Part shown: in pieces, positions 27,012 through 37,743 of the stretch | Numbering within the stretch: the stretch's first letter is position 1 | Layout of the letters: the number at the start of each line of letters is the position of its first letter | NCBI RefSeq assembly: GCF_000760695.4 | Contig: NZ_JHEG04000001.1 | Coordinates: 2,948,452-3,012,451, forward strand | DNA: 64,000 nucleotides | Direction of reading: 5' to 3' | DNA from: Tolypothrix bouteillei VB521301 | Lineage (GTDB): Bacteria > Cyanobacteriota > Cyanobacteriia > Cyanobacteriales > Nostocaceae | Translations under genes and position numbers: made by a program | Notes under the pieces: model-generated | Seen by the model: the letters and a program-made list of their open reading frames with translations, nothing else | Databases searched by the model: none | What the model was told of the DNA's origin: nothing

Positions 27012-28262
27012 ATGACTGATTTTATACGTAAACGCGTTGTTGTAACTGGTGTTGGCGCGATTACACCTATTGGTAATACACCAGCTGAGTATTGGGAAGG
27101 ATTAATAACCGGACGCAACGGTATTGGTGCAATTACCCTGTTTGATGCGTCCCGTCATGATTGTCGCATTGCTGGGGAGATTAAGAATTTTGACCCCCAT
27201 GAGTACATGGATCGCAAGGAAGCTAAGCGCATGGAGCGCTTTTCTCAATTGGGCGTAGCAGCTTCAAAACAGGCTCTTGCGGACGCAAAATTTGTTATCA
27301 ATGACCTGAATGCAGAACAGGTAGGCATCATCATTGGTTCTGGCATTGGTGGTATCAAAGTAATGGAAGAACAGCAAACAATCTATCTGAACCGGGGTCC
27401 AGATCGCTGTAGCCCATTCATGGTTCCGATGATGATCGCTAATATGGCAGCAGGCTTGACAGCAATACACACGGGTGCTAAAGGACCAAACTCCTGTTCG
27501 GTCACCGCCTGTGCAGCCGGCTCAAATGCTATTGGCGATGCTTTTCGTTTGGTTCAAGGGGGATACGTCCAAGCCATGATATGTGGGGGATGTGAAGCCG
27601 CAGTTACACCCTTATCTATGGCAGGATTTGCCGCAGCTAGAACGCTTTCTACCCGCAATGATGACCCCTCTCGCGCTAGCCGTCCTTTTGATAAAGACCG
27701 CGATGGGTTTGTGATGGGTGAAGGTGCGGGCATTCTTATCTTAGAAGAACTACAGCACGCTTTAAGTCGCGGTGCTCGTATTTATGCGGAAATTGTTGGC
27801 TATGGCATGACCTGTGACGCATACCACATGACCTCTCCGGTACCCGGTGGAGAAGGAGCAGCAAGAGCGATTCAACTGGCACTGAAGGATGGAGGGTTGA
27901 CCCCAGAGCGCGTCAGCTATATCAACGCTCATGGCACGAGCACTCCCATCAACGATCCAACAGAAACCGCTGCAATCAAACGGGCTTTGGGTGACCATGC
28001 ATATAAAATAGCAGTGAGTTCTACCAAGTCAATGACCGGCCATCTTTTGGGTGGTTCGGGTGGTATTGAAGCAGTAGCAACAGTTCTGGCGATCGCTAAC
28101 AACAGGATTCCACCAACAATTAACCTGGACAATCCAGACGAAGGATGCGATTTGGATTACGTTCCCAACACCAGCCGGGAAGCGAATGTCGAGGTAGCAC
28201 TGTCCAACTCCTTTGGTTTTGGCGGTCACAACGTGACATTAGCCTTTAAAAAATACGCCTAA
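27012..28262 (+). CDS. fabF: Beta-ketoacyl-ACP synthase II
   Basis: A 416-residue condensing enzyme elongating acyl-ACP with malonyl-ACP. Catalytic residues: Cys in SVTACAAGSNAIG, His in NAHGTSTPINDPTE, and His in SSTKSMTGHLLGGSG. The start is set at MTDFIRKRVVVTGVGAITPIG (27012). The longer frame to 26934 lies in the C-rich repeat and gives an unlikely Pro-rich leader. It follows acpP. Confidence 0.96.
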   Translation: MTDFIRKRVVVTGVGAITPIGNTPAEYWEGLITGRNGIGAITLFDASRHDCRIAGEIKNFDPHEYMDRKEAKRMERFSQLGVAASKQALADAKFVINDLNAEQVGIIIGSGIGGIKVMEEQQTIYLNRGPDRCSPFMVPMMIANMAAGLTAIHTGAKGPNSCSVTACAAGSNAIGDAFRLVQGGYVQAMICGGCEAAVTPLSMAGFAAARTLSTRNDDPSRASRPFDKDRDGFVMGEGAGILILEELQHALSRGARIYAEIVGYGMTCDAYHMTSPVPGGEGAARAIQLALKDGGLTPERVSYINAHGTSTPINDPTETAAIKRALGDHAYKIAVSSTKSMTGHLLGGSGGIEAVATVLAIANNRIPPTINLDNPDEGCDLDYVPNTSREANVEVALSNSFGFGGHNVTLAFKKYA

Positions 28263-28624
28263 AGTGAGAAATTGGAAATTAGGGAGCCAAGTCATACAGC
28301 AACTTGCTCGATAGTGGCTTACTTTGAGTATAGGCTAACATAGCTAAACATTCACGGGCAATTGCCCCAGTAAGAATGGAAATATTTCTTCCCCAACCCC
28401 TAACTCCTAATTTCGTCGGTTCAGCAACCGATAATAATAGGAATCCCCCGTAAAATTAATTCAAAATCCATATCAAAAATCCCAAAATCTGACGCTTGTC
28501 CGTCAGCAAGCACCAATGGGATGATACAGTTACCAGTCAACAGAGACCAGTTCCATTGGTAACCGATCGCTGGTCACTGTTCGCTGATTGAAAGAGTGCT
28601 AACCCGTCGTAAAAACCAGAGATT
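28263..28624. other. Spacer upstream of transketolase
   Basis: No gene was seen. It should contain the tkt promoter. Short direct repeats around AACCGATCGCTGG/AACCGATAATAATAGG are present at low quality. Confidence 0.4.
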
Positions 28625-30640
28625 ATGCCTGTTGCAACCCAAACCCTCGAAGAACTTTGTATTAATTCAATCCGCTTTCTGGCAATTGATGCTGTCGAAA
28701 AGGCAAAGTCCGGTCACCCAGGGCTGCCAATGGGCGCTGCGCCAATGGCGTTTGTTCTGTGGGACCGCTTTTTGCGGTTTAATCCCAAAAATCCCAAGTG
28801 GTTCAATCGCGATCGCTTTGTCCTGTCAGCAGGTCACGGCTGTATGTTGCAGTATGCCCTACTCCATTTGACCGGTTACGACAGCGTAACAATCGACGAC
28901 CTCAAACAGTTCCGCCAGTGGGGTTCTAAAACTCCCGGTCACCCAGAAAACTTTGAAACACCAGGGGTAGAAGTCACCACCGGACCTTTGGGTCAGGGAA
29001 TTGCCAATGCAGTAGGATTGGCGATCGCAGAAGCACATATTGCTGGAAAGTTCAACAAACCCGACGCCACACTTGTAGACCACTATACCTATGTAATTCT
29101 AGGTGATGGTTGTAACATGGAAGGGGTCTCAGGCGAAGCTTGTTCGCTAGCCGGACACTTAGGATTGGGCAAGTTAATTGCTCTGTACGACGACAATCAC
29201 ATCTCCATCGACGGCTCCACAGATGTTTCTTTTACAGAAGACGTAAATAAGCGCTTTGAAGCTTACGGTTGGCACGTACAGCACGTTCAAGACGGTAACA
29301 ACGACCTTGAAGCAATAGCAGCAGCAATAGAAGCAGCTAAAGCTGTTACCGATAAACCTTCTTTCATTAAAATCACCACCACTATCGGTTACGGTTCGCC
29401 CAACAAGCAAAACACCGCAGGCGTTCACGGTGCAGCCCTTGGTGGTGATGAAGTAAAACTGACCCGTGAAAACTTGGGTTGGGAACACGAACCCTTTGTC
29501 GTTCCAGAAGATGCCCTCAAGCATTTTCGCAAAGCAGTTGAGCGCGGCGCTCAACTAGAAACTGATTGGAACAAAATTTGGGCAGATTATAAAGCTAAAT
29601 ACGCCGAAGACGCTGCCGAATTTGAGCGGTTGTTAAGTGGTAAACTCCCAGAAGGTTGGGAAAAAACACTGCCTGTTTATAAAGCTGAAGATAAAGCAGT
29701 CGCAACCCGCAAAACTTCTGAAGTGACCCTAAATGCCCTTGCACCCGCTTTACCAGAGTTGATTGGTGGTTCTGCCGACCTTACCCACTCCAACTTAACC
29801 TACTTAAAAGTATCCGGTGACTTCCAAAAAGGTCAATACCACAACCGCAACCTCCGTTTTGGAGTGCGCGAGCATGGCATGGGAGCGATTTGTAACGGTA
29901 TTGCCCTGCACGGTTCGGGGCTGATTCCCTACTGCGCGACTTTCCTTGTCTTTGCCGACTATATGCGAGCCGCAATTCGCTTGTCAGCACTGTCAGAGGC
30001 TGGTGTCATTTATGTTATGACTCACGACTCCCTAGCTTTAGGAGAAGATGGTCCTACCCACCAACCAGTAGAAACTCTAGCTTCCTTGCGAGCAATTCCC
30101 AACCTCATCGTCTACCGTCCTGCTGATGGAAACGAAACCTCCGGTGCTTACAAAGTAGCAGTTGAACAAGCAAATAAACACCGTCCTACCCTCATGGCTT
30201 TCTCCCGGCAAAACTTGCCTCAGTTGCCAGGAAGCAGCATCGAAAAAGCCGCAAAGGGTGGTTACATCGTTGATGGCGATGAGAACGAAACACCAGATCT
30301 TATCCTCATTGCTACTGGTAGCGAAGTACACCTTTGTGTCGAAGCTGCTCAGAAATTGAGAGAAGCAGGTAAGAAAGTTCGTGTTGTCTCCCTACCTTCT
30401 TGGGAAATTTTTGAAGAGCAACCAGCAGATTATCGCGAATCGGTACTACCCAAAGCTGTTACTAAGCGGTTAGCTGTAGAAGCAGCTTCTAGCTTTGGTT
30501 GGCACCGTTATCTTGGTAGTGAAGGTACAATGATTAGTGTTGAACGTTTTGGTGTTTCTGCTCCTGGTAATGTTGCTATGGAGAAGTTTGGCTATACAGT
30601 TGATAACGTGTTGGCTAAAGCAAAAGAATTGTTGGGTTAA
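28625..30640 (+). CDS. tkt: Transketolase
   Basis: A 671-residue thiamine-diphosphate enzyme of the Calvin cycle and pentose phosphate pathway that moves two-carbon ketol units between sugar phosphates. Motifs: [15 protein letters not shown] near residue 28, the TPP motif [13 protein letters not shown] with DDNHISIDG, the pyrimidine-domain [20 protein letters not shown], and [17 protein letters not shown]. Full length, with no gaps. It follows acpP-fabF, a common cyanobacterial order. Confidence 0.97.
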   Translation: MPVATQTLEELCINSIRFLAIDAVEKAKSGHPGLPMGAAPMAFVLWDRFLRFNPKNPKWFNRDRFVLSAGHGCMLQYALLHLTGYDSVTIDDLKQFRQWGSKTPGHPENFETPGVEVTTGPLGQGIANAVGLAIAEAHIAGKFNKPDATLVDHYTYVILGDGCNMEGVSGEACSLAGHLGLGKLIALYDDNHISIDGSTDVSFTEDVNKRFEAYGWHVQHVQDGNNDLEAIAAAIEAAKAVTDKPSFIKITTTIGYGSPNKQNTAGVHGAALGGDEVKLTRENLGWEHEPFVVPEDALKHFRKAVERGAQLETDWNKIWADYKAKYAEDAAEFERLLSGKLPEGWEKTLPVYKAEDKAVATRKTSEVTLNALAPALPELIGGSADLTHSNLTYLKVSGDFQKGQYHNRNLRFGVREHGMGAICNGIALHGSGLIPYCATFLVFADYMRAAIRLSALSEAGVIYVMTHDSLALGEDGPTHQPVETLASLRAIPNLIVYRPADGNETSGAYKVAVEQANKHRPTLMAFSRQNLPQLPGSSIEKAAKGGYIVDGDENETPDLILIATGSEVHLCVEAAQKLREAGKKVRVVSLPSWEIFEEQPADYRESVLPKAVTKRLAVEAASSFGWHRYLGSEGTMISVERFGVSAPGNVAMEKFGYTVDNVLAKAKELLG

Positions 30641-30673
30641 TTGGCAACAGATTATTTTCTTAAATTTCTTTAA

Positions 30674-30699
30674 GGGTGGGCATTGCTCACCCTTTTTTT
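30674..30699 (+). terminator. Rho-independent terminator of tkt
   Basis: The stem GGGTGGGC pairs with GCTCACCC (one G-U wobble) around the three-base loop ATT, followed by seven T residues. It begins 33 bases after the tkt stop. Confidence 0.88.
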
Positions 30700-30941
30700 A
30701 CTTAACTGTACTGCCGTAGTACGAGCAACGCCCACCCTACACAAAGAGTTAAATTAGACTGCTTATTTAGACCTTTAGATAGATAAGGATCTGAGCAAAT
30801 TGATAGAAGATTAATTACGATATATTACATTTTGCCCGTCTACCAGTGCTTGCAGGCGCAGGATATGCAGAAATTATTAATTCTTTAGAATTTTTCATAA
30901 ATTTAGCTAACCCTAAGTAGAATAAATTCGGAACAGAGATT
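30700..30941. other. Spacer between tkt terminator and the large kinase
   Basis: It begins with GTACGAGCAACGCCCACCC, a second partial copy of the terminator stem theme, then AT-rich sequence. It must hold the kinase promoter; none was assigned. Confidence 0.4.
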
Positions 30942-33900
30942 GTGACCGATATAGTAAAAGCAACTATTTCAGAGGAAATCTTTGCAGGCGGTGGAGAAAT
31001 GGGTCAAGTAATGCGATCGCTCGATTGGTCGCAAACGCTTTTAGGTCCGGTATCTCAATGGGCGCAAAGTTTGAAAACAGCGGTCAGCATTATATTAAAC
31101 TCCCGCTACCCCATGTTTGTTTGGTGGGGAGCAGAGTATGCCAACCTCTATAACGATGCTTACCGTCCAATGCTCGGTGCAAGCAAGCACCCGCAATTTC
31201 TGGGACAGTCTGCTAAGGATTGCTGGGCTGAAGTCTGGGATGTTCTCGGTCCCTTAGCTGATAGCGTTTTAACCACAGGCGAACCGACTTGGTCAGACGA
31301 TTTGCGGCTGATAATGGATCGTTATGGATATTTAGAAGAAACATATTTTACCTTCTCCTACAGCCCAATTCGGGATGAAAGTGGTGGAGTGGGTGGAGTC
31401 TTTTGTGCTGTCATTGAAACAACAGCGCGGGTTATTGGCGAGCGTCGTCTGCGAACGTTACGGGAACTAGCATCGAATGCAGCACACGCAAAGACTGTTC
31501 TTGAAGCTTGTGACATTGCAGCAGAAACACTGTACAAAAATTCAGCCGATATTCCCTTTGCTTTGCTGTATTGCTTGGAAGAGGAAGGCAAACGAGCAAG
31601 GTTGGTAAAAACTGCGGGTGTGGAGGCGGGAACTCCTGCAACCCCGGAGTGCGTGCTCTTAACCGACGCAATAGATCCATGGAATCTGACAAAAGTCAAT
31701 CAGACAAATACGGCAGAAATTATTCCCGATTTAACAGAGCGCTTCGGGAAACTTCCCATAACATTTCGGGTAGAATCCCCTTCAAAAGCAATAGTGATGC
31801 CCATTGCTCGGTCTGGAAAGCAACAACTCGCAGGATTGCTAGTGTTGGGTATTAGTCCCCGACTCCCCTTTGACGATGAGTACCAAGGATTCTTCGATCT
31901 AGTTGTCAGCAATATTGCAACTGCAATTGCTAATGCCGATGCTTATGAAGCAGAACGCAAACGTGCTGAGGCATTGGTGGAGTTAGACAGAGCAAAGACA
32001 GTCTTCTTTAGCAATATCAGTCATGAGTTTCGTACACCACTTACACTCATGCTCAGTCCCCTAGAAGAAATTTTAGCCGATCCAACAGGACCGCATGCCA
32101 GCGATCGCTCTCAACTGGAAATTGCTCATCGCAATTCCCTGCGCTTGTTGAAACTTGTTAACACCTTACTGGATTTCTCTCGTATTGAAGCAGGGCGCAT
32201 GGAAGCAGTTTACGAGCCAACCGACTTAGCGATGGTAACTGCGGATTTAGCAGGCGTATTTCGGTCAGCTATTGAAAGTGCGGGGATGCAGTTGTTCGTA
32301 AACTGTCCTCCCCTGCCTGAAAGAATATACGTTGACCGGGAAATGTGGGAAAAAATTGTCTTGAACTTGCTCTCTAACGCCTTTAAATTCACTTTTGAGG
32401 GAGAAATTACTGTTGACTTGCGCTATTGCAGCAATCGCATTGAGTTAGAAGTACGGGATACTGGTACAGGTATTCCACCGGCTGAATTGCCCCACATATT
32501 TGAGCGCTTTCATCGAGTGCAAGGAGCTAGGGGAAGGACTTATGAAGGTTCGGGCATTGGTTTGTCATTAGTTCGGGAACTCGTAGACCTACACGGCGGT
32601 ACGATTCAAGCGAGCAGCGTCATTGATGAAGGAACAAGTTTTATTGTGTCCATTCCTACAGGATGCGCTCACTTGCCGCAAGAACACATTAAATCAACAT
32701 CCATCTCGGCAACAACAGCAATGGTAACAATTCCCCATGCTGAAGCGGTAATTCCCTGGTTGCCAGAAGAAAGTGGGGGAGTGGGAGAGTGGGAGAGCGG
32801 ACAAGGAGGAGAATTCATGCCCTCACCCTCACCCGTGCGTGTCTTGTTAGTTGACGACAACGCTGATATGCGCCACTATATGAAACGTTTGTTGAACCAA
32901 AAGTACGAGGTGCAAGCTGTAGCCGATGGAGTGGCTGCGCTGGCTGCGGTTCATCAACAAACTCCGGATCTTGTAATTACAGACGTTATGATGCCGAAAC
33001 TAGATGGTTTTGGTTTGTTAAGCAAGCTACGGGCTAACCCAAAAACAAGAACTTTGCCCGTTATTCTGCTATCTGCCCGCGCTGGAGAAGAATCCCGCGT
33101 TGAAGGTTTAGAAGCGGGCGCAGATGATTATCTTATCAAGCCCTTCTCCGCTCGTGAATTATTGGCTCGTGTGGAGGCAACTCTCAAGATGGCTCAGATG
33201 CGGCAAGAAGTCGCCCGTTACGAGCAGATCTTACGGGTAGAAACCGAGATAGCACATAGCAAAATCAACAACATTCTAGAAAGCATCACTGATGCGTTTG
33301 TGGCATTCGACCACCATTGGCGCTACACTTACGTCAATCAGCAAGCCACAGAGCTTTTGCACAAGAGCCGTGAAGAGTTACTCGGCAAGCAAGTGTGGGA
33401 GGAAGTTTTTCCAGAAACAGTTGGAACTCTGATTTACCAAGAGTTTCATCGTGCTGTTACGGAGCAAGTTGCTGTTGTCTTTGAGGAATTCGGTCAGTCA
33501 ATAGGTAAGTGGCTGGAAATTCACGCCTATCCCTCCCCAGATGGTCTTGCTGTTTATTTTCGGGACATTACCGAACGAAAGCATTCACAAGCAGCACTAC
33601 AGCAGAGTGAAGAACGTTACCGCTCGCTGGTAGAAGCCACTGCATCAATTGTCTGGGTTGCCGATGGCTCTGGCTCAATTGTGTCAGCACCCGCTTGGGG
33701 AACATTGACCGGGCAAACGCAACAGCAGTACATGGGCTGGGGTTGGCTTGATGTAGTCCATCCAGATGACCGTCAATTGACAGTTCAAACCTGGACTGAA
33801 GCACTACAGAACAAGGTATCCTGCGAGGTTGAGTATCGATTGTTACATTATGACGGGGAATATCGTTATGTGTATGTACGGGGCGTACCTATCTTAGACG

Positions 33901-36449
33901 TTGCTGGTAATGTACGGGAGTGGATTGGCACAGTCACCGACATCAGCGATCGCAAACAAGCAGAGATAGCACTGCGGGATAGCGAACAGAAGTACCGTAA
34001 CATCGTACAAACAGCCAATGAGGGTATTTGGTTGATTGATGCTGAAACTCAAACACTCTACGTTAACGAGCGGATGGCTCAGATGCTCGGCTACACGACA
34101 GAAGAAATACTTGAGCGTACAGTACTTGAGTATTGCTTCCCACAAGATATTTTATCTGCCTGCAAGCACATTGGTAGCAATTTCCAGGGAAAAAATGAGC
34201 AATTTGATTTTCGCTTCCGACGCAAGGACGGTAAAGAACTGCTAGTGCTAGCGTGTACCAGTCCCGTGCGAGACGGACAAGGTAATATTATTGGCGCACT
34301 AGGGATGTTCACAAATGTGACAGCTCGCAAGCAAGCAGAAAAGGCGCTACAGCAGAGTGAAGAGCACCTGAAATTGGCAAACGAGCGATTTGAGTTGGCA
34401 GCGACAGCGGTGAACTGTCTGATTTATGATTGGGATATAAAGCGAGATTTGGTTGAAAGAACTGATGGGTTAACCAGAATTTTAGGTTATTCACTTGCAG
34501 AAGCCGAACCAACCTCTCAGTGGTGGTGCGAACGCGTGCATCCGGGGGATTTGCAACGGGTAAAAGAGGAAGCAGCAACTGTCTTTACAAAGAGCGATCG
34601 CTTTACCTGTGAGTATCGAATCCTTAACAAAAGCAACCAGTATACCTATGTAGTAGACCATGGAATAGTTGCTGCACGAGACGCTCACGGAAACCCAAGC
34701 CGGATAGTAGGGAGTACCGTAGATATCACAGAGCGCAAGCAAGCAGAGTCAGAACGCGCCCAATTACTCGAGCGAGAGCAGCAATACACGCGTCGCCTGC
34801 AAAAACTTACTGAAGCATTCATCGCCATTAATTCCACCTCATCACTGAATGAAAGGTTGCGATTGATTACAGATAAAGCTCGTGACATTATTGAAGCGCA
34901 TCAGTCAGTCACTAGCATGACAGTAGATCAAAATTGGGCACAAGCAATTCACACAATTTCTATGTCAGACAAATACGCCCGGTGGCAAAATTACAAAGTA
35001 AAACCAGATGGTTCGGGTATCTATGCGTTTGTTTGTCGCACGCAGCGTCCGGTACGAATGACCCAAGCTGAACTAGAAGCACATCCGGCTTGGCGTGGAT
35101 TTGGTAAAGAAGCAGCCAACCATCCACCGATGCGGGGTTTGTTGGCTGCTCCCTTTACTAACCGTAATGGCAAAAACATCGGGCTCATCCAACTTTCTGA
35201 CAAACATTCTGGCGAGTTTACCCAAGAAGATGAAGCCATGCTCGTACAACTAGCGCAGATGGCATCAGCTGCAATTGACAATGCTCAACTTTATGAGGAA
35301 TCTCAACAAGCCAATCGCGTCAAAGATGAGTTTTTAGCAATCTTATCTCATGAATTGCGTTCCCCACTCAACCCTATATTAGGTTGGGTAAAACTTCTGC
35401 AAAGTCGGAAGCTCGATAACCAGAAAACAGTTGAAGCTTTGGTAACTATTGAGCGTAATGCTAAGTTGCAAACCCAACTGATTGACGATTTATTGGACGT
35501 TTCCCGAATTTTACGTGGTAAGTTAAGCTTAAATATTGCTCCGGTGAGCTTGAAATCCATTATTGAGGCAGCCTTAGAGACAGTGCGTTTAGCTGCGATC
35601 GCGAAATCAATCCAGATTCAGACAGTCTTAGAACCACATTGTAGAAGCAACGTTCGCCCCCATCAACTACAAGTTGCAGGCGATCCCAACCGTTTACAGC
35701 AAGTGATTTGGAATTTACTTTCCAACGCCATCAAATTTACTCCCAATGGTGGATGCGTACAAATACGATTAGAACAAGTCGGAGATGCCGTACAAATTCA
35801 AGTCACTGACAATGGTAAAGGCATTAGTACAGAGTTTTTACCCTATGTTTTTGACTACTTCCGCCAAGCTGATGCTTCCACAACTCGAACACATGGCGGT
35901 TTGGGATTAGGGTTAGCCATTGTACGTCACCTCGTAGAGTTGCACGGCGGTACGGTAACGGCTGCTAGTCCTGGTGTTGGACAGGGGGCGAGTTTTACAG
36001 TTATGCTGCCAATGCTAAATTTTGAGCCAGAGATAAAGGAGGATGAGCCAACCGATAGCGAACCTGATTTGACAGGAATTCGTGTTTTAATTGTAGAGGA
36101 TATTACTGACTCCCGTGAATTTCTAGTTTTTGTACTTGAACAATATGGAGCGATCGCAATAGCAAGTACATCAGCACGAGAAGCATTCGAGGTGCTGCAA
36201 CAATTCCAACCAGATGTAATCGTAAGCGATATTGGTATGCCAGGTGAAGATGGATACACCTTAATTCGTAAAATCAGAGCACTGACTTCAGAACAGGGAG
36301 GTAGAATTCCAGCCATCGCTTTAACAGCGTATGCTAAGGATGAAGATCGGGATAAAGCACTGTCAGCTGGTTTTCAAAAACATCTTTCCAAGCCTGTAGA
36401 GCCAGCAGAATTAGCAGCTACCATCGCCAGTCTTCTAACAAATTCTTAA
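30942..36449 (+). CDS. Giant hybrid histidine kinase with two kinase-receiver modules
   Basis: 1835 residues. Order: PAS-like domain (about 20-160), GAF (180-340), HisKA with His361 in SNISHEFRTPL, HATPase (about 460-580, DTGTGIPPAELPHIFERF), receiver with Asp681 (TDVMMPKLDG), PAS domains at about 775-890, 890-1010, 1015-1140 and 1150-1280, a second GAF (1300-1450), a second HisKA with His1470 in AILSHELRSPL, a second HATPase (DNGKGISTEFLPYVFDYFRQ), and a final receiver with Asp1763 (SDIGMPGEDG). No membrane helix is evident, so sensing is probably cytosolic. The start is GTG; an in-frame ATG at 30999 after GGAG is an alternative. Residues 611-625 come from a purine-rich low-complexity insert. 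The ligand is unknown. Confidence 0.92.
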   Translation: MTDIVKATISEEIFAGGGEMGQVMRSLDWSQTLLGPVSQWAQSLKTAVSIILNSRYPMFVWWGAEYANLYNDAYRPMLGASKHPQFLGQSAKDCWAEVWDVLGPLADSVLTTGEPTWSDDLRLIMDRYGYLEETYFTFSYSPIRDESGGVGGVFCAVIETTARVIGERRLRTLRELASNAAHAKTVLEACDIAAETLYKNSADIPFALLYCLEEEGKRARLVKTAGVEAGTPATPECVLLTDAIDPWNLTKVNQTNTAEIIPDLTERFGKLPITFRVESPSKAIVMPIARSGKQQLAGLLVLGISPRLPFDDEYQGFFDLVVSNIATAIANADAYEAERKRAEALVELDRAKTVFFSNISHEFRTPLTLMLSPLEEILADPTGPHASDRSQLEIAHRNSLRLLKLVNTLLDFSRIEAGRMEAVYEPTDLAMVTADLAGVFRSAIESAGMQLFVNCPPLPERIYVDREMWEKIVLNLLSNAFKFTFEGEITVDLRYCSNRIELEVRDTGTGIPPAELPHIFERFHRVQGARGRTYEGSGIGLSLVRELVDLHGGTIQASSVIDEGTSFIVSIPTGCAHLPQEHIKSTSISATTAMVTIPHAEAVIPWLPEESGGVGEWESGQGGEFMPSPSPVRVLLVDDNADMRHYMKRLLNQKYEVQAVADGVAALAAVHQQTPDLVITDVMMPKLDGFGLLSKLRANPKTRTLPVILLSARAGEESRVEGLEAGADDYLIKPFSARELLARVEATLKMAQMRQEVARYEQILRVETEIAHSKINNILESITDAFVAFDHHWRYTYVNQQATELLHKSREELLGKQVWEEVFPETVGTLIYQEFHRAVTEQVAVVFEEFGQSIGKWLEIHAYPSPDGLAVYFRDITERKHSQAALQQSEERYRSLVEATASIVWVADGSGSIVSAPAWGTLTGQTQQQYMGWGWLDVVHPDDRQLTVQTWTEALQNKVSCEVEYRLLHYDGEYRYVYVRGVPILDVAGNVREWIGTVTDISDRKQAEIALRDSEQKYRNIVQTANEGIWLIDAETQTLYVNERMAQMLGYTTEEILERTVLEYCFPQDILSACKHIGSNFQGKNEQFDFRFRRKDGKELLVLACTSPVRDGQGNIIGALGMFTNVTARKQAEKALQQSEEHLKLANERFELAATAVNCLIYDWDIKRDLVERTDGLTRILGYSLAEAEPTSQWWCERVHPGDLQRVKEEAATVFTKSDRFTCEYRILNKSNQYTYVVDHGIVAARDAHGNPSRIVGSTVDITERKQAESERAQLLEREQQYTRRLQKLTEAFIAINSTSSLNERLRLITDKARDIIEAHQSVTSMTVDQNWAQAIHTISMSDKYARWQNYKVKPDGSGIYAFVCRTQRPVRMTQAELEAHPAWRGFGKEAANHPPMRGLLAAPFTNRNGKNIGLIQLSDKHSGEFTQEDEAMLVQLAQMASAAIDNAQLYEESQQANRVKDEFLAILSHELRSPLNPILGWVKLLQSRKLDNQKTVEALVTIERNAKLQTQLIDDLLDVSRILRGKLSLNIAPVSLKSIIEAALETVRLAAIAKSIQIQTVLEPHCRSNVRPHQLQVAGDPNRLQQVIWNLLSNAIKFTPNGGCVQIRLEQVGDAVQIQVTDNGKGISTEFLPYVFDYFRQADASTTRTHGGLGLGLAIVRHLVELHGGTVTAASPGVGQGASFTVMLPMLNFEPEIKEDEPTDSEPDLTGIRVLIVEDITDSREFLVFVLEQYGAIAIASTSAREAFEVLQQFQPDVIVSDIGMPGEDGYTLIRKIRALTSEQGGRIPAIALTAYAKDEDRDKALSAGFQKHLSKPVEPAELAATIASLLTNS

Positions 36450-36995
36450 TAAAATTTATTTAGGGCTTGCTGAAAAGAAGAAATTAATAGATCGCTGGTT
36501 ACTGCTCGCTGCTCATTAAAATAAGTAAAGGGGGACAAGGAAATTAGCCCCGTGCAAGCCATTCCCTTATCTCCCACCTCTCCAAGATTCCCTCTCTTAC
36601 ATGGGCAGATAAAGAGCAGTAAACTACAGCATTTATCGAACATCCAATCCGGATAATGAGTGGATAAGTTCGTGTTGCATATGGTTTACAGAGCCATAAT
36701 ATACCCCACTTTACTTACCCGTGTCGCTCTCCCACAGTTGAGTTTTTACCTATACGAAGTATTAGTCTCTTACCCGAACTTTTGGCTAGGTATCCTTAAT
36801 ACACAAGGATTACGAGCTATTACGTAGGTTACTCGTAACGCTAACTTTTTTCAAGGATACAGCTGGTCTTAAAAGGACCAGACCCATCATAATTCATAGA
36901 ATCGGTCAAAATTTAAAGCAAAATATAACTTGCAGAGAGAATTATGTTGCTTGTCAGACTAATTATCTTTTAAGAATTCGTTGAAAAAGTAGTTG
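36450..36995. other. Spacer between convergent signalling genes
   Basis: No gene was seen. At 36863-36881 an inverted repeat, CTGGTC with GACCAG around an A/T-rich centre, lies near the midpoint of the right half. It may terminate one of the convergent units; there is no U-run. Confidence 0.4.
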
Positions 36996-37640
36996 TTAGG
37001 AAAGACTGACAATTCCGCGTTTAAGAGCAACAAGAACTGCTTGGGTTCGGTCATTGACAGCTAATTTGCTTAAAATATTGTTGATGTGGAACTTAACAGT
37101 ACTTTCAGAAATACGCAGGGTAGCACTAATATCTTGGTTGCTCTTACCAACTGCCATCAAGCAAAGAACTTGCGTTTCGCGATCGCTCAGTTCTGGGTTA
37201 CTCATCCGTTCTGCTAGTTTAGCTCCCACTGTAGGTTGAAGATACTTTTGGTTGCTAGCAACGGTGCGAATAGCTGTTAAAAGTTCATCAGGTTCAGCGT
37301 CTTTGAGCAAATAGCCCTTTGCGCCCGCCCGCAATCCGCGATAAATATCTTCATCACCATCAAAGGTTGTCAGTACAATAATTTTGGCATCATGAAACTC
37401 ACTACAAATCAAGTCGATAGCACCAACACCTCCCAACTTAGGCATCCGCAAATCCATGAGAGTGACATCGGGTTGATATTCGCGAAACATTTCTATGGCA
37501 GAAATCCCATCACCCGCCTGTGCAATCACCAGCAGATCTGGCTCTCGTTCAATCATCACCGCTAAGCCCTGACGTACCACAGGATGGTCATCAGCAATCA
37601 GAACGCGAATAAGATTTGACTGAACTGAGGTTTTAGCCAT
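36996..37640 (-). CDS. NarL/FixJ-type response regulator
   Basis: A 214-residue regulator. The receiver at 1-125 has the acidic pair in IADDHP, phosphoacceptor Asp63 (LMDLRMPKLGG) and Lys in YLLKDAEPDE. The LuxR-type helix-turn-helix at about 150-205 reads LSDRETQVLCLMAVGKSNQDISATLRISESTVKFHINNIL. It is a DNA-binding transcription factor. It lies directly downstream of a HisKA_3 kinase on the same strand, the usual partner type, separated by about 100 bases of heptamer repeat. Confidence 0.93.
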   Translation of the reverse strand: MAKTSVQSNLIRVLIADDHPVVRQGLAVMIEREPDLLVIAQAGDGISAIEMFREYQPDVTLMDLRMPKLGGVGAIDLICSEFHDAKIIVLTTFDGDEDIYRGLRAGAKGYLLKDAEPDELLTAIRTVASNQKYLQPTVGAKLAERMSNPELSDRETQVLCLMAVGKSNQDISATLRISESTVKFHINNILSKLAVNDRTQAVLVALKRGIVSLS

Positions 37641-37644
37641 TTGT

Positions 37645-37733
37645 GCTAGTTGTTAGTTGTTAGTTGTTAGTTGTTAGTTGTTAGTTGTTAGTTGTTAGTT
37701 GTTAGTTGTTAGTTGTTAGTTGTTAGTTGTTGG
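37645..37733. repeat. TTGTTAG heptamer array between kinase and regulator
   Basis: About 12 nearly perfect copies of a 7-bp unit fill almost the whole gap between the kinase stop and the regulator start on the minus strand. It would be transcribed as a CTAACAA repeat in the intercistronic leader. Confidence 0.9.
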
Positions 37734-37743
37734 TTGAAAATCA

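Noticed and set aside
37645..37733. Possible CRISPR array
   Set aside because: The unit is 7 bp with no spacers and no cas genes nearby. It is a simple tandem repeat.
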